Positions 17,824 to 27,802 of a DNA stretch of 52,029 bases are shown here, piece after piece (within the stretch, counting starts at the first letter, position 1; each line of letters starts with the position of its first letter). The notes below the pieces were generated by a model, which was not told the DNA's origin, did not search any database, and worked only from the letters and a program-made list of their open reading frames with translations. The stretch covers positions 1 to 52,029 of the forward strand of contig NZ_SPQS01000037.1 in the NCBI RefSeq assembly GCF_004570865.1. The letters run 5' to 3'. The stretch is from Bradyrhizobium frederickii (GTDB taxonomy: Bacteria; Pseudomonadota; Alphaproteobacteria; Rhizobiales; Xanthobacteraceae). Made by a program: the position numbers and the translations under genes.

Positions 17824-18878
17824 GCCACCTGCCCTCGTGTGCGAACCTCGGCAACGGACTGCTCATACAACCGTCGATTTCGCTCTTTTAACTGATCTAT
17901 GACGCTAGGTTGACCTTGAGGTCCCTTGACAAAGAGCCCGCCCCAGGTCGCGGCAACCTTCGCATAGTTCGGATCCTGCATTCGGATTTTCTGAGCTTTG
18001 CGCAACAGCCAAAACGGGATGCCCGGCGAAAGGTGATGCTCAAGGTGGTACTCATCCAAATTCTGCCCGAGGATGGCCCGCTCGAGGAAATTTCCTTTCC
18101 GATTCCGGGTGAGATAGACGTTCTGCGTCTCGGTTTCGCACATAGGTGAGTGCTCGGCGAGCTCGATAAACCAGCCGAGGACCTGAAACGTGGTGAGATA
18201 GGGCACGATCCAAAACAGGACGACGATATGGAGCAGCCCAACAGCATATGATCCGGCCAGGATGCTGATCCAGAAGAGATAGAAGCCATACTTGTCGACA
18301 AGTATGCCTGAGCGGCTCTGATCCTCGACAGCTGTGACCGAAAATCGATTCGCCCAAAGATACTTCAGATACGCCACTGTCGCGCCGCCGAAGATCGGCT
18401 TCCAAATCATGTTGAAAGCGTACCGCTCCGGAGGCTGCACGTCGTAAACGCCGCTGGCCAGGAAGAACTTCAGGTCGGGGTCCTTGTCCGGGTCTCCAAG
18501 ATAGGGGTGATGCAAATAGACGTGCGAGATCCGGTAGGCCCAGTGGCGCTGGAACAAGGGATACGACGCGAACAGAATGCCCAGGACGTAGTTCCAGGTC
18601 GTGTTCTTCGCGAGCGTACGGTGAGCCGCATCATGAGCGATGGTTGTCAATCCGCGCTGATAGGCACCAATTAGAAGGACGGCCACCGGGTAGAGCCACC
18701 ATGAGACTGACACAGTCGCGAGCGTGCACGCTGTGATGACAGCGTAATCTTTGGCAATATAAGCAGCTCCCGTTATGTTGTCGGGTCTCAGCTCAGAGAG
18801 CTGCTTATTGATCTCTCGGCTGAATTGAACGGCCTCATAGCGTGATGACCTCAATTTCCAAGCATCTGCCTGATTCAT
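17820..18878 (-). CDS. rtxC: Dihydrorhizobitoxine desaturase (RtxC)
   Basis: The 352-residue membrane protein of the fatty-acid-desaturase family introduces the double bond that turns dihydrorhizobitoxine into rhizobitoxine (known role of RtxC in B. elkanii). All three histidine clusters for the di-iron site are present: HDAAH at 82-86, HVYLHH at 119-124 and HLEHH at 278-282. Hydrophobic segments lie at about 45-75, 98-106 and 197-235. The start ATG at 18878 is chosen because AGGAGG precedes it by 9 bases and the upstream 39 codons of open frame overlap the end of rtxA. It follows the rtxA stop by 31 bases. Confidence 0.92.
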   Translation of the reverse strand: MNQADAWKLRSSRYEAVQFSREINKQLSELRPDNITGAAYIAKDYAVITACTLATVSVSWWLYPVAVLLIGAYQRGLTTIAHDAAHRTLAKNTTWNYVLGILFASYPLFQRHWAYRISHVYLHHPYLGDPDKDPDLKFFLASGVYDVQPPERYAFNMIWKPIFGGATVAYLKYLWANRFSVTAVEDQSRSGILVDKYGFYLFWISILAGSYAVGLLHIVVLFWIVPYLTTFQVLGWFIELAEHSPMCETETQNVYLTRNRKGNFLERAILGQNLDEYHLEHHLSPGIPFWLLRKAQKIRMQDPNYAKVAATWGGLFVKGPQGQPSVIDQLKERNRRLYEQSVAEVRTRGQVA

Positions 18879-18909
18879 GAGAACTTCCTCCTGATCGCCT
18901 TGCTGGTTG

Positions 18910-21387
18910 TCAGATTGCGGAAAGCGCCTTGTCCAGATCGCGCAGGATGTCGTTGACATCTTCGATGCCGACGCAAAGCCGGATCGAGCCGCCAAATATG
19001 CCGGCGGCTTCGCGCTTTTCCCGCGGGACGGTGGTGTGGGTCGTCGAGACAGGATGGGTCACGAGCGTGCGGGCGTCGCCTACATTCGAGACGTGATACA
19101 TCAAGTCGACGTTCTGAATGAACTTGCGCCCGGCTTGTTCGTCCTCCACTTCGAACATGACCATCGCCCCGTGTCCGTATGCAACATTGAGTGTCTGTTC
19201 GACGACTTCCCGATCGGCGCCTTCAAAGAGCCCCGGGTAGAAGACACGGCGCACTTTAGGATGCTCCTTGAGAACGTCGGCCACGATCCTGGCATTCGCA
19301 CAGTGCTGCTTCATGCGAAGTGGCAGCGTTTCAAGCCCCTGGATCAGTTGAAAGCTCGCAAACGGGGCGATCGCCGCGCCGGTATCGCGCAACCAGGTCA
19401 TGCGAGCCTTGAGGAGAAACTCGCTCTTTCCGAGATCGTCGACATCGCGCACCGCGTTATGCCAGACAATTCCGCCATGCGCATCGTCGGGACGATTGAA
19501 CAAGGGAAAGCGAGAGGCTCCCCGGTAGCTAAACTCGCCGTTGTCAACGATCAGTCCGCCGAGCGTCGTACCGTGGCCGCAAATATATTTTGTTGCGGAG
19601 TACGTCGTAATCGCAGCGCCGAGATCTGACGGCCGGCATACCAGTGGCGTTGTCGTATTGTCCACGACCAAAGGCACGCCGTACTTTCGGCCGATCTCGG
19701 CCAGCTGTTTGACGGGGAGCGGAATCAGACAAGGATTCGAAATCACCTCTCCGAACAGGCATATCGTGCGATCATCAATGGCACGTTCAAACGTCTCGGG
19801 CTTTCGAGGATCTGCCGTCCTCACGCTGATCCCAAGACGCTTTAATGTGTTGTGGAGCAGGTTCCAGGTATTGCCATATAGATACGGAGAGGCGACGACA
19901 TTGTCTCCCACTTCGCCACTTGACAGGTTGACGATAGCCAGGAACGTCGCCGCTTGACCTGACGCGACGGCGAGCGAGTCCCTTCCCATATCGACGGCGG
20001 CGTAGCGCCTTTCCAGCGCGCGGGTCGTCGGATTGATGATCCTCGTGTAGGTGAACCCGTCGGCCTTGACGTTGTAGACGTCAGCAATGTGGTTTAGATC
20101 GCCATCGAGTTCATAAGCCGTATTCTGGTAAATCGGCACTGCGACGGCTTTCGTCACTGCGTCGCGTCGATAGCCCGCATGCAGAACCGCGGTCTCGGCC
20201 GAAAACGACAGCTGCGGTTCTCCACCCGTTTGAGCTGGCATCTTTACGCGAGCGTCACATGTCTCTTGGGCCGACATCGGCGCAGCTGACCGACCCTGAC
20301 TGGAGCGGAAATATGTACGAAATGCGCAGCCCAACTGCACGATCCAGCTGGATTGGATTTCTCCAATGCAACCGATACGGAAACTCCGCGTCGGGAGATG
20401 CAGCTTCGAGTAGACATAGAGGTTGTGGGCTGCCAAGTGGCGGTACAGCCCGTCGAATCCTGCCTGGTCCACGATTCCGGAAGGCGCGCCGAACGCGACG
20501 CAGACCGGCGATTGCAACTCGGCCGACAACAGCGGCGACACTACTCCTTCGAGTTCTTTGACGAGATCGTCCCTAATCTTCTCATACCTGCGGCGCCTCG
20601 CATCAATGCCCTCCTCGTGCAGAATCTCCAGCGCCTTTGTCGTTGCCTGAACGATGTGGGTTGGTGGGGTCGATCGCCACTCACCGCTGCGCTCGAGCGA
20701 GAGCCATTGATCTCTCACGTCGAGCACAAACGACCTGCGTTCTTGAACCGCATTCTCGAGCAGCTCGCGAGACGCAATGACAAACGCTACTCCCGGCGGC
20801 CCTTCTATGCACTTGTTGCTCGAGGTGACCAGGACGTCAGCTCCACGCTGGCTCAGATCGATATTAAGGGCGCCAAAAGAACTCATCGCGTCGACGATGG
20901 TCTTTACGCCACGTCGCCTCGCCTGCTCCACGATCGCGTCCAGCGGATTGACGATTCCGGTTGTCGTCTCGCAATGCACCAAACATAGGTGCGTAACGCC
21001 AGGATTTCGGCTCAGATACTCGCCAATTTCTTCAGGATCCAAAGGATCGGTCGCTCGCTTGACGAGCTTCAGCGCTTCGACGCCCCACAACCGCAAGATT
21101 CGTAAAATGCGCTCGCCATAGATGCCGTTTATACAAACGAGCGGCCTGTCCGCTCGGGCCACAAATGAAGAGAGCGCGGCTTCCATCGCAAAAGAGCCGC
21201 CCCCCTGAATAGGCACCACCGAATAGTCCTCAGCATTTCCCAACAAGCTGAGCATCAGCCGCCTCATGCAGGCGGTCACTTCCTTGAACTCGCAATCGCG
21301 CGATGCGAGATCAAGCTGCATCTGGCTCCTGACCGCCAGCGATAACGACAATGGACCAGGCGTCAGCAAAGAGCGCTGTCTCGTCAA
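18910..21387 (-). CDS. rtxA: Bifunctional aminotransferase / O-acetylhomoserine sulfhydrylase-like enzyme (RtxA)
   Basis: The 825-residue fusion of two PLP enzymes is the hallmark of rhizobitoxine synthesis. The N-terminal half resembles PhnW-type class V aminotransferases (LLTPGPLSLSLAV, IVDAMSSFGALNID), with PLP lysine in SSNKCIEGPPG at about residue 192. It is linked in B. elkanii to serinol formation. From about residue 390 the protein is an O-acetylhomoserine sulfhydrylase-like domain (FTYTRIINPTTRALERR, PLVVDNTTTP), with PLP lysine in YSATKYICGHG at about 600, which condenses serinol with O-acetylhomoserine. The start is read as TTG 21387, since AGGAGG lies 6 bases upstream and is itself within the longer open frame. 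It heads the six-gene operon. Confidence 0.92.
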   Translation of the reverse strand: MTRQRSLLTPGPLSLSLAVRSQMQLDLASRDCEFKEVTACMRRLMLSLLGNAEDYSVVPIQGGGSFAMEAALSSFVARADRPLVCINGIYGERILRILRLWGVEALKLVKRATDPLDPEEIGEYLSRNPGVTHLCLVHCETTTGIVNPLDAIVEQARRRGVKTIVDAMSSFGALNIDLSQRGADVLVTSSNKCIEGPPGVAFVIASRELLENAVQERRSFVLDVRDQWLSLERSGEWRSTPPTHIVQATTKALEILHEEGIDARRRRYEKIRDDLVKELEGVVSPLLSAELQSPVCVAFGAPSGIVDQAGFDGLYRHLAAHNLYVYSKLHLPTRSFRIGCIGEIQSSWIVQLGCAFRTYFRSSQGRSAAPMSAQETCDARVKMPAQTGGEPQLSFSAETAVLHAGYRRDAVTKAVAVPIYQNTAYELDGDLNHIADVYNVKADGFTYTRIINPTTRALERRYAAVDMGRDSLAVASGQAATFLAIVNLSSGEVGDNVVASPYLYGNTWNLLHNTLKRLGISVRTADPRKPETFERAIDDRTICLFGEVISNPCLIPLPVKQLAEIGRKYGVPLVVDNTTTPLVCRPSDLGAAITTYSATKYICGHGTTLGGLIVDNGEFSYRGASRFPLFNRPDDAHGGIVWHNAVRDVDDLGKSEFLLKARMTWLRDTGAAIAPFASFQLIQGLETLPLRMKQHCANARIVADVLKEHPKVRRVFYPGLFEGADREVVEQTLNVAYGHGAMVMFEVEDEQAGRKFIQNVDLMYHVSNVGDARTLVTHPVSTTHTTVPREKREAAGIFGGSIRLCVGIEDVNDILRDLDKALSAI

Positions 21388-21409
21388 ACCATTCCTCCTC
21401 AAGTTGTAG

Positions 21410-23590
21410 TGTCAATGATCTGGATAACGCCAGCCACCAGGGAGCCCTGTGGCGAGCATCGACTTCCTAGGTCAACAGCTTCGGGCCAAGCGCCATACGC
21501 GGGCGCTTTTCGGGTGGGCGTCCGAAACCCCTGCCGGATGGCAACCTCCGTATCTCATCGCAGATGCGGAGCGATTGCTCATAAAGCTCATCACGGATGC
21601 CATTCACACCTCCTAGACATTGGCTTTCCGAGCGCGCGCTCGAACGCAGGTGACGCTGCCGCGCGATCTCATCCCAACTGTCATCCATGTGCAGACTTAA
21701 GCGCCGTCGGCTTCTAGCCGGCGCGAAGCAGTAGGTCGATGACCGACCTTACGCGGTGGACCTGCTCTATTCAGGCAAACTCGGCGTTAGGAAAACGATG
21801 CAGTCGGATGTCATCGCGCCTGGATGCAGAGCATGCCACGACACACTTGATGATCGTTGTCGGCAGCGGCAGTCTGATGCGTGGGCTTGAGACTCGATGC
21901 ATTCGCACTCCGTCGCTTTAGGAGGATTTCGGACGCCAATCACTGTCGTTGTCCATTTCGAGATCGTACAACTTGACGTTAGGGGCGTTTCAACCCTCTC
22001 CGGCCATTTTCTCGTGTGAATTTTTCCTGACCGTACTCGCATCGGCTCGCGCAACCAGACGTAGATGGGAGGGCGTGGAGATTCACAGCGAGCTGAAACA
22101 ATTTGAGAGTTCGACATCAGGACACTCGGCCTCCGCCTGCGACCGCATACCGCAGGTAAGGATGGCTCAGTCTTCCCGTTCTCGTATTCCTCGCCATACC
22201 GCAGATGGAGGTACCGAGCTTCTCCGCCATGCGGGCCGAGATCCTCCTCGATAGCTGGCACCTGGAAAGTGTACGCCTCGCCGCACATGACCACCGCTGT
22301 CAGGTGTCGTTGCGCTTGAATGAAGCGCCCCTGGCAGGCTGAGATCGAGTCCGGCTTGAAGGTAATCTGAGCGACCTTGCGATTGCTGTCGCTTTAGCAA
22401 CGAACAGTTCGACACCTTTCGGCGAGGCCGTGACGCAGAACATGTCGTCCTGCTTTGCTCGGACCAGGTCGATTCGACCCCAGGTGAGTGGCACGTGTGC
22501 CTCTGTGAGCGTGATCGTTAGGCTGGCAGCATCTCTCGGTTCTGCACGCGGCTTCGCGGCGCCAAAGTCTCACGGACAGCCACCGCCGTGGCGAGCGTGC
22601 CGCGGTTGACGGCTTGTCCAAACCGTAGGCCCGAAGGTGAACGGAGTTCCATCGCGTCCAGCACTCAATGAGCGCAAAAACCTCGGCAGTGAGGCGGTTT
22701 GGTTCGCCGAATCGCACCTCGCAGCCGTTCTGCTCGCGTTGGCCCCTCTCGCGCCTGCTCGTTGATGGCGAGCTCGCGTTCGACGCGGTCTACCGCGCGG
22801 TCGGACAGGTTGACGGTTGACCAGAGCGGATCATCAAGAGATCGTCCTTGTCGCTTGCCATGGATAAGCTCTCTTGCCATTCGGCCGCGCCATGGCCGCC
22901 TTCATGGCGATCAACGACGGCAGGCGGAAGGGAGCAGAACCCCAAGCGCGGCGAAGGTCGGTAGCGCAGCGCGGCATGGCTAAGGTTCGCGGCTGCTTTG
23001 TCTCGCAATGCGAAGGCGCGGGTGTAGGCAGGCGTTGTCCGCCGTCGAGCGGCGGGCCACGGAAACAAGCTTGCCGAAAGCCGGCATGGCCGCGACATGA
23101 GGGAGTCGTGGTCGACTGCCAAGTTCGGGTTCTGGAAAGCAAGTACCCGCTCGCCGGATGCGGCCAAGCCCGGAAACCGACGCCCCTCATACTGCGCGAG
23201 AGATCGAATCCGGCCGAGACGCTGCCCGGCTCGGCTTTAACGGGAGCTCGGCGTGTCGCTGGCCGCACGCGCAGCAAGAAGCGCCAAGCGAAAAGTCAAC
23301 TTACTGGAAGTCGGACTTCCTCTCTGGACTTTGTTGTCACATCGTAGATTCTGATCTGGAGCATGGGACGGCGCATTGAGCTCCTCCGCTCCCGCCCATG
23401 CTCCATCTCTGCTCGCGTACTCGGTTTTGAATTGACCATCCACTTCGAGCATAACCGGAAGCGGGCAATCGACGAGTGGGTGCGACCATTTTGTTCCTTT
23501 AGAGCCAAAAGTCCGATCGCAGGTTCGCGTGAGCTGGATCGCCTTGGCTCGAGCCTGCGGGATATTGTGCGAATCGATGGTGCGACGCGA
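21410..23590. other. Region of gene debris between rtxA and nodQ
   Basis: About 2.2 kb with no convincing gene. Minus-strand pieces look formerly coding: LWSTVNLSDRAVDRVERELA near 22830, RFGEPNRLTAEVFALIECW near 22700, and AYTFQVPAIEEDLGPHGGEA with RYLHLRYGEEYENG near 22210-22280. They lie in different frames and were not assigned to a family. No nod box, NifA site or -24/-12 promoter was recognised upstream of rtxA by eye. Confidence 0.4.
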
Positions 23591-23597
23591 GGGATCT

Positions 23598-25481
23598 CTA
23601 ACCATCAAGAATTGACCGCGCCATCAAGACATCCACTACCGCTTCCGCTGAATGCTCTAGGGTCTGCTCCATGGTCCTGAGATGAACCTCCGGTGTCGTT
23701 GGTGCTTCGTAGCACGAATCGATCCCGCTGAAGTTCTTGATCTTGCCGGATTTCACCTTTGAATACAGGCCTTTTGGGTCCCGCCGGGCGCATTCCTCGA
23801 GCGGCGTATCGACAAAGACTTCTATGAACTCTTCCTTGCCAACCAGGCTGCGCACGCTGTCCCGTTCGGCCCTAGTGGGCGAGATGAACGAGCAGATCAC
23901 GATCAAGCCGCTGTCCGCCATCAACTTGGCAACTTCGCCGACACGCCGGATGTTCTCCACGCGATCCGTCTCCGAGAAGCCGAGGTCGGCGTTCAATCCG
24001 TGCCGGAGGTTGTCGCCATCTAGCAGCATGGTATGCCGCGACATCGCAGACAGATTTTGATCAACAAGGTTGGCAATTGTCGACTTTCCCGCGCCAGACA
24101 GGCCAGTGAACCAGATGACGCAAGGCTTCTGATTCTTGAGCGCGGCGCGCTCCCTCCTGTCCACGGATAGCGCTTGCCTAGCAATATTGGTGGCCCGCCG
24201 TAGCGGGAAGGCAATCATGCCGGCCCCGACCGTACGATTCGTGTAACGATCGATGATAATAAATGATCCGGTCTTTCGATTGAGGTCGTAAGGATCGAAT
24301 ACGGCGGGCGTTGCGGTCACAACATCGCAGAAGGCGATCTCGTTGAGGGAAAGCGTCCCGGCGGCCAGATGCTCACAAGTGTTGACGTCGATTCGATGCC
24401 TAATTGTGGTAATGCTGCCAGAAATCGTCTGCGCTCCAATCCGCAGGACGTAATTGCGTCCGGGAGCGAGCGGCTCCTTGTCCATCCAGATCACATAAGC
24501 GGCAAGCTGGTCGGCCACCTTCGGTCGGTCGTCCGGTCGCGACAGAATGTCGCCACGACTGATATCGGTTTCGTCTTCTAGTGTAATGGTAACCGCATCC
24601 CCGGCTTCGGCGGCGACAAGGTCACCATCGTGGGTCACGATCCGCTTGACGCGCGTGGTCCGCCCCGACGCAGCGACAACGATCTCGTCTCCTGTCGAGA
24701 TCCTCCCGGAAGCCACCGACCCGGCGTAACCCCGAAAATCCGGGTTTGGCCGGTTTACCCATTGGACGGGAAAGCGGAAAGCTTGGCTTGCGGTGCCAGA
24801 CTGGATGTCAATGCTCTCCAAATGCTCGAGCAGGCAGGGACCATGATACCAATTGGCATGAACGGAGCGGTCCACGACGTTGTCGCCGTAGCGGGCCGAG
24901 ATCGGGATCGGAACAATCGAGGTGAAGCTGAGACCGGCGGCAAAGGCCAGATAGTCACGGGCGATCCGATCGAAGCGCTCCTTGTCATATGCGACAAGAT
25001 CGATCTTGTTCACTGCCAGCACGACATGACGAATGCCGAGCAGCGAGCAGATAAAGGAGTGGCGGCGGGTCTGAACCATCACGCCTTTGCGGGCATCGAT
25101 CAGGATGATGGCGAGCTGGGCATGCGAGGCGCCGGTAGCCATATTGCGGGTATACTGCTCGTGGCCGGGAGTGTCGGCCACCATGAAAGAGCGCCGTGGC
25201 GTCGTGAAGAAGCGGTAGGCGACATCGATCGTGATGCCCTGCTCCCGTTCGGCCTCCAGCCCGTCCACGAGCAGCGCGAAGTCGATGTCATTGCCGGTGC
25301 TACCATGCTTGATGCTGTCGCGTTCCAGCGCCGTGAGCTGATCCTGGTAGATCATCTTGCTGTCGTGCAGTAATCGGCCGATCAGCGTCGATTTGCCATC
25401 GTCCACCGAGCCACATGTGATAAATCGCAGCTGATCCTTTGTCCTGACCGGGACCAGTTCCGTTGCCGGATTCGTAAACAT
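23598..25481 (-). CDS. nodQ: NodQ/CysNC: ATP sulfurylase large subunit fused to APS kinase
   Basis: The 627-residue bifunctional enzyme makes PAPS. The N-terminal CysN GTPase has the P-loop GSVDDGKST (24-32), DTPGHEQYTRNMATGASH and NKIDLV. The C-terminal APS kinase starts near residue 445, with the P-loop FTGLSGAGKST, DGDNLRHGLNADLGFSETDR and the substrate site ICSFISPTRAERD. Its ATG at 25481 overlaps the nodP stop by one base (TGATG), so the two are coupled. The fusion is typical of rhizobial NodQ; a housekeeping CysNC cannot be excluded, but the adjoining sulfotransferase favours a dedicated PAPS supply. All motifs are intact and length is normal. Confidence 0.9.
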   Translation of the reverse strand: MFTNPATELVPVRTKDQLRFITCGSVDDGKSTLIGRLLHDSKMIYQDQLTALERDSIKHGSTGNDIDFALLVDGLEAEREQGITIDVAYRFFTTPRRSFMVADTPGHEQYTRNMATGASHAQLAIILIDARKGVMVQTRRHSFICSLLGIRHVVLAVNKIDLVAYDKERFDRIARDYLAFAAGLSFTSIVPIPISARYGDNVVDRSVHANWYHGPCLLEHLESIDIQSGTASQAFRFPVQWVNRPNPDFRGYAGSVASGRISTGDEIVVAASGRTTRVKRIVTHDGDLVAAEAGDAVTITLEDETDISRGDILSRPDDRPKVADQLAAYVIWMDKEPLAPGRNYVLRIGAQTISGSITTIRHRIDVNTCEHLAAGTLSLNEIAFCDVVTATPAVFDPYDLNRKTGSFIIIDRYTNRTVGAGMIAFPLRRATNIARQALSVDRRERAALKNQKPCVIWFTGLSGAGKSTIANLVDQNLSAMSRHTMLLDGDNLRHGLNADLGFSETDRVENIRRVGEVAKLMADSGLIVICSFISPTRAERDSVRSLVGKEEFIEVFVDTPLEECARRDPKGLYSKVKSGKIKNFSGIDSCYEAPTTPEVHLRTMEQTLEHSAEAVVDVLMARSILDG

Positions 25482-26380
25482 CAAAAGTAGCCTTCCCGCT
25501 TCTTCTTCTCCATTGAAGCGGCTTCGTCGGTATCAATTAGGCGACCCTGGCGCTCCGACACAGTCGTAGTCTGCATTTCTGCGACGATATCTTCGATCGT
25601 CGTCGCATCGGATTCAATAGCCCCGCTCAAAGGATAACATCCAAGCGTGCGAAAACGGATCATCCGCATTTCCGGCGTCTCGTCGCCGTTAAGCGGCAAT
25701 CGCTCGTCATCGACCATGATCATCGCACCATTTCGACGCACTATCGGTCTTTGTTTTGCGAAGTAGAGCGGTACGACCGGAATCTTCTCAAGCATGATGT
25801 ATTCCCACACCTCGAGCTCGGTCCAGTTTGACATCGCAAACACGCGCATGGTCTCGCCCTGGCAGATCCGTGTGTTGAACAGGCTCCAGAGCTCCGGCCG
25901 CTGGTTACGGGGGTCCCATACGTGTCCGGCCGAACGGAAGGAGAGTATCCGTTCTTTTGCGCGACTCTTTTCCTCATCGCGCCGCGCTCCGCCAAAGGCG
26001 GCATCAAATCCGTGGAGGTCGAGCGCCTGCTTCAGCGCGTCGGTCTTCATCACCTGGGTATGGAGCGCGGAGCCGGAAGCGATCGGATTGATCCCGCGCG
26101 CGATGCCCTCCTTGTTGACATGGACGATAAGGTTGAGCCCGAGTCGCCTGGCTGTCGCGTCCCGGAAGCAGATCATCTCGCGGAACTTCCAGGTCGTGTC
26201 AACGTGAAGCAGGGGAAAAGGCAATTTTGCAGGATAGAACGCCTTGATCGCAATGTGCAGCATTACGCTTGAGTCTTTTCCGATCGAGTAAAGCATGACC
26301 GGCCTTTTGAACTCGGCGACCACATCACGCATGATTTCAATCGATTCAGCTTCGAGGCGGCGCAGATGTTTCGGTAGCAT
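25481..26380 (-). CDS. nodP: NodP/CysD: ATP sulfurylase small subunit
   Basis: The 299-residue PP-loop pyrophosphatase partners CysN/NodQ to adenylate sulfate to APS. Seen motifs are the PP-loop YSIGKDSSVMLH at 31-42, LLHVDTTWKFREM, FDAAFGGARRDEEKSRAKER near 124-143 and TELEVWEYI. Length and motifs are those of intact CysD/NodP proteins. It is followed directly by nodQ with a one-base overlap. Upstream, 267 non-coding bases (26381-26647) separate it from the sulfotransferase gene on the same strand; no nod box was recognised there. Confidence 0.92.
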   Translation of the reverse strand: MLPKHLRRLEAESIEIMRDVVAEFKRPVMLYSIGKDSSVMLHIAIKAFYPAKLPFPLLHVDTTWKFREMICFRDATARRLGLNLIVHVNKEGIARGINPIASGSALHTQVMKTDALKQALDLHGFDAAFGGARRDEEKSRAKERILSFRSAGHVWDPRNQRPELWSLFNTRICQGETMRVFAMSNWTELEVWEYIMLEKIPVVPLYFAKQRPIVRRNGAMIMVDDERLPLNGDETPEMRMIRFRTLGCYPLSGAIESDATTIEDIVAEMQTTTVSERQGRLIDTDEAASMEKKKREGYF

Positions 26381-26647
26381 ATGTCTTCTTTTTCGATGCA
26401 GGATCTCTGGTCTTCGCCGCTCTATGGCTCCAGGCTAAGTGGGGATATCCGCCGCTGAAACGACCGGCCACGACGCATGGCTCAAATAGCTCAACCCCAC
26501 AGGCGACTTGCAGACGCGGGAGCATATCGCATTAGGCCGCTGGTGCCGACGGCGCCTGCGTCACACCTGATCGGGAGATCAGCTCGTGCGGGTTAAGGAT
26601 CTTGGCTAAATCAACCCCCGTGTTTTGTTCGCAACCATTCAGATCCC

Positions 26648-27802
26648 CTAGCGGAAATTGAGGATCCGCTCAAGCCGAGCGACTTCGCCTCGCAACATCT
26701 CAATAGCCGCGTCGCAGTTGCGAATGCCATCCAGCCCCGCAGCTCGATCAGCTTCTGACGCCAACAGCGCCTCTTGCAACTGGGCAGCCATCGTGTGGCC
26801 CGGCTCTCCAGCGCGAGATGGGCCGGATAATGCTCCCGGCTTGGTACTTCGCAAATCCCACCACGTTCGGAACATCTGACGATAAAGTTCGGTTACCTCC
26901 CCTCCCTTATCCAGGACTCCGGCTTGCCGTGCATGTACCAGTTCCTGCTCATATCCGAGTTCTAGCAAAAGCTCGGCGCCGACAAGATCGGTCACGGTTT
27001 GCATCTCTTCCACGCTCAATTGAGATTGCCATGCCGTGACAGAGCTTTGATCGACGGCGTTTCGTTCCAAGATTTTCCGGTCTCCGAAGCTGCTCGATCG
27101 AAGATAATCTGCTTGTCTCATCCCCGCCGATGCGACGGCCGCAGGATCACAGCCGAGCCCCGTCAACAGACGCCGGATTTCCTCGTCCGGATGCGCCACG
27201 AGCAGTTCGTATTGGACGAACTGTGTGTGCGGCCGAGTGCGGTGCGCGGCGAGCTTGGGAAGGCCCAGAACCACATCGGCGAGTGAAGTTATGATGCCGT
27301 CGGGCAGACGGAGCATGAGATCGACGAGACTGGAGACGCTGACCGGATGCGAGCATTCTGCGTGCAGTGGGATACCCCACGTCGATTTCAGTGAAGCCGC
27401 GATGGCATAGGGATTTCGCATCAGAAGGATGTGTGGCGCTTCTGGATAAACAGATTCAAGAAACTCAAGCGCCATCCAATAGCGTGGTGTCTTGTCTAGG
27501 ATGATGCGCTTGCCCGCTTGTGCCAGATACTGATTATATGCTGCATCGGCGAAAGCGCGGCTGGGGATCGTGCGATCTATCCGCCCCAGGAATTCGGAAG
27601 TCGCGGCCTCAATCAGTGAGCTACCCGCCGGATGGCGCTGATCCACCCTGCCAAATGATTCAAGCGCCAGCATCAACCAGGGTTCAGGCGAAGCCAGAAT
27701 GTCTGGATGGTGCTGGAGCAAATGCGCCAGGAGTGTCGTCCCAGACCGTGGAAGACCGAGGAGAAAGCACACCGCAGGCGAACGGCCAAAACCAGCGCTC
27801 AT
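26648..27802 (-). CDS. PAPS-dependent sulfotransferase
   Basis: The 384-residue cytoplasmic protein shows the two PAPS-binding elements of sulfotransferases: the 5'-phosphosulfate loop LGLPRSGTTLLAHLLQHHPD near residues 15-33 and the 3'-phosphate element ILLMRNPYAIAASL near 126-139. It would transfer sulfate from PAPS, made by the NodP/NodQ pair encoded just downstream, to a hydroxyl group. In rhizobia such enzymes sulfate Nod factors (NodH, NoeE) or surface polysaccharides. It is longer than NodH and nearer in size to NoeE, but not clearly either. Residues 330-384 are a charged, probably helical tail (EVARLERIL at the end). The acceptor is unknown. Confidence 0.8.
   Translation of the reverse strand: MSAGFGRSPAVCFLLGLPRSGTTLLAHLLQHHPDILASPEPWLMLALESFGRVDQRHPAGSSLIEAATSEFLGRIDRTIPSRAFADAAYNQYLAQAGKRIILDKTPRYWMALEFLESVYPEAPHILLMRNPYAIAASLKSTWGIPLHAECSHPVSVSSLVDLMLRLPDGIITSLADVVLGLPKLAAHRTRPHTQFVQYELLVAHPDEEIRRLLTGLGCDPAAVASAGMRQADYLRSSSFGDRKILERNAVDQSSVTAWQSQLSVEEMQTVTDLVGAELLLELGYEQELVHARQAGVLDKGGEVTELYRQMFRTWWDLRSTKPGALSGPSRAGEPGHTMAAQLQEALLASEADRAAGLDGIRNCDAAIEMLRGEVARLERILNFR

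Noticed and set aside
24630..25373. 247-residue plus-strand ORF opposite nodQ
   Set aside because: Shadow of nodQ, whose motifs are unmistakable.
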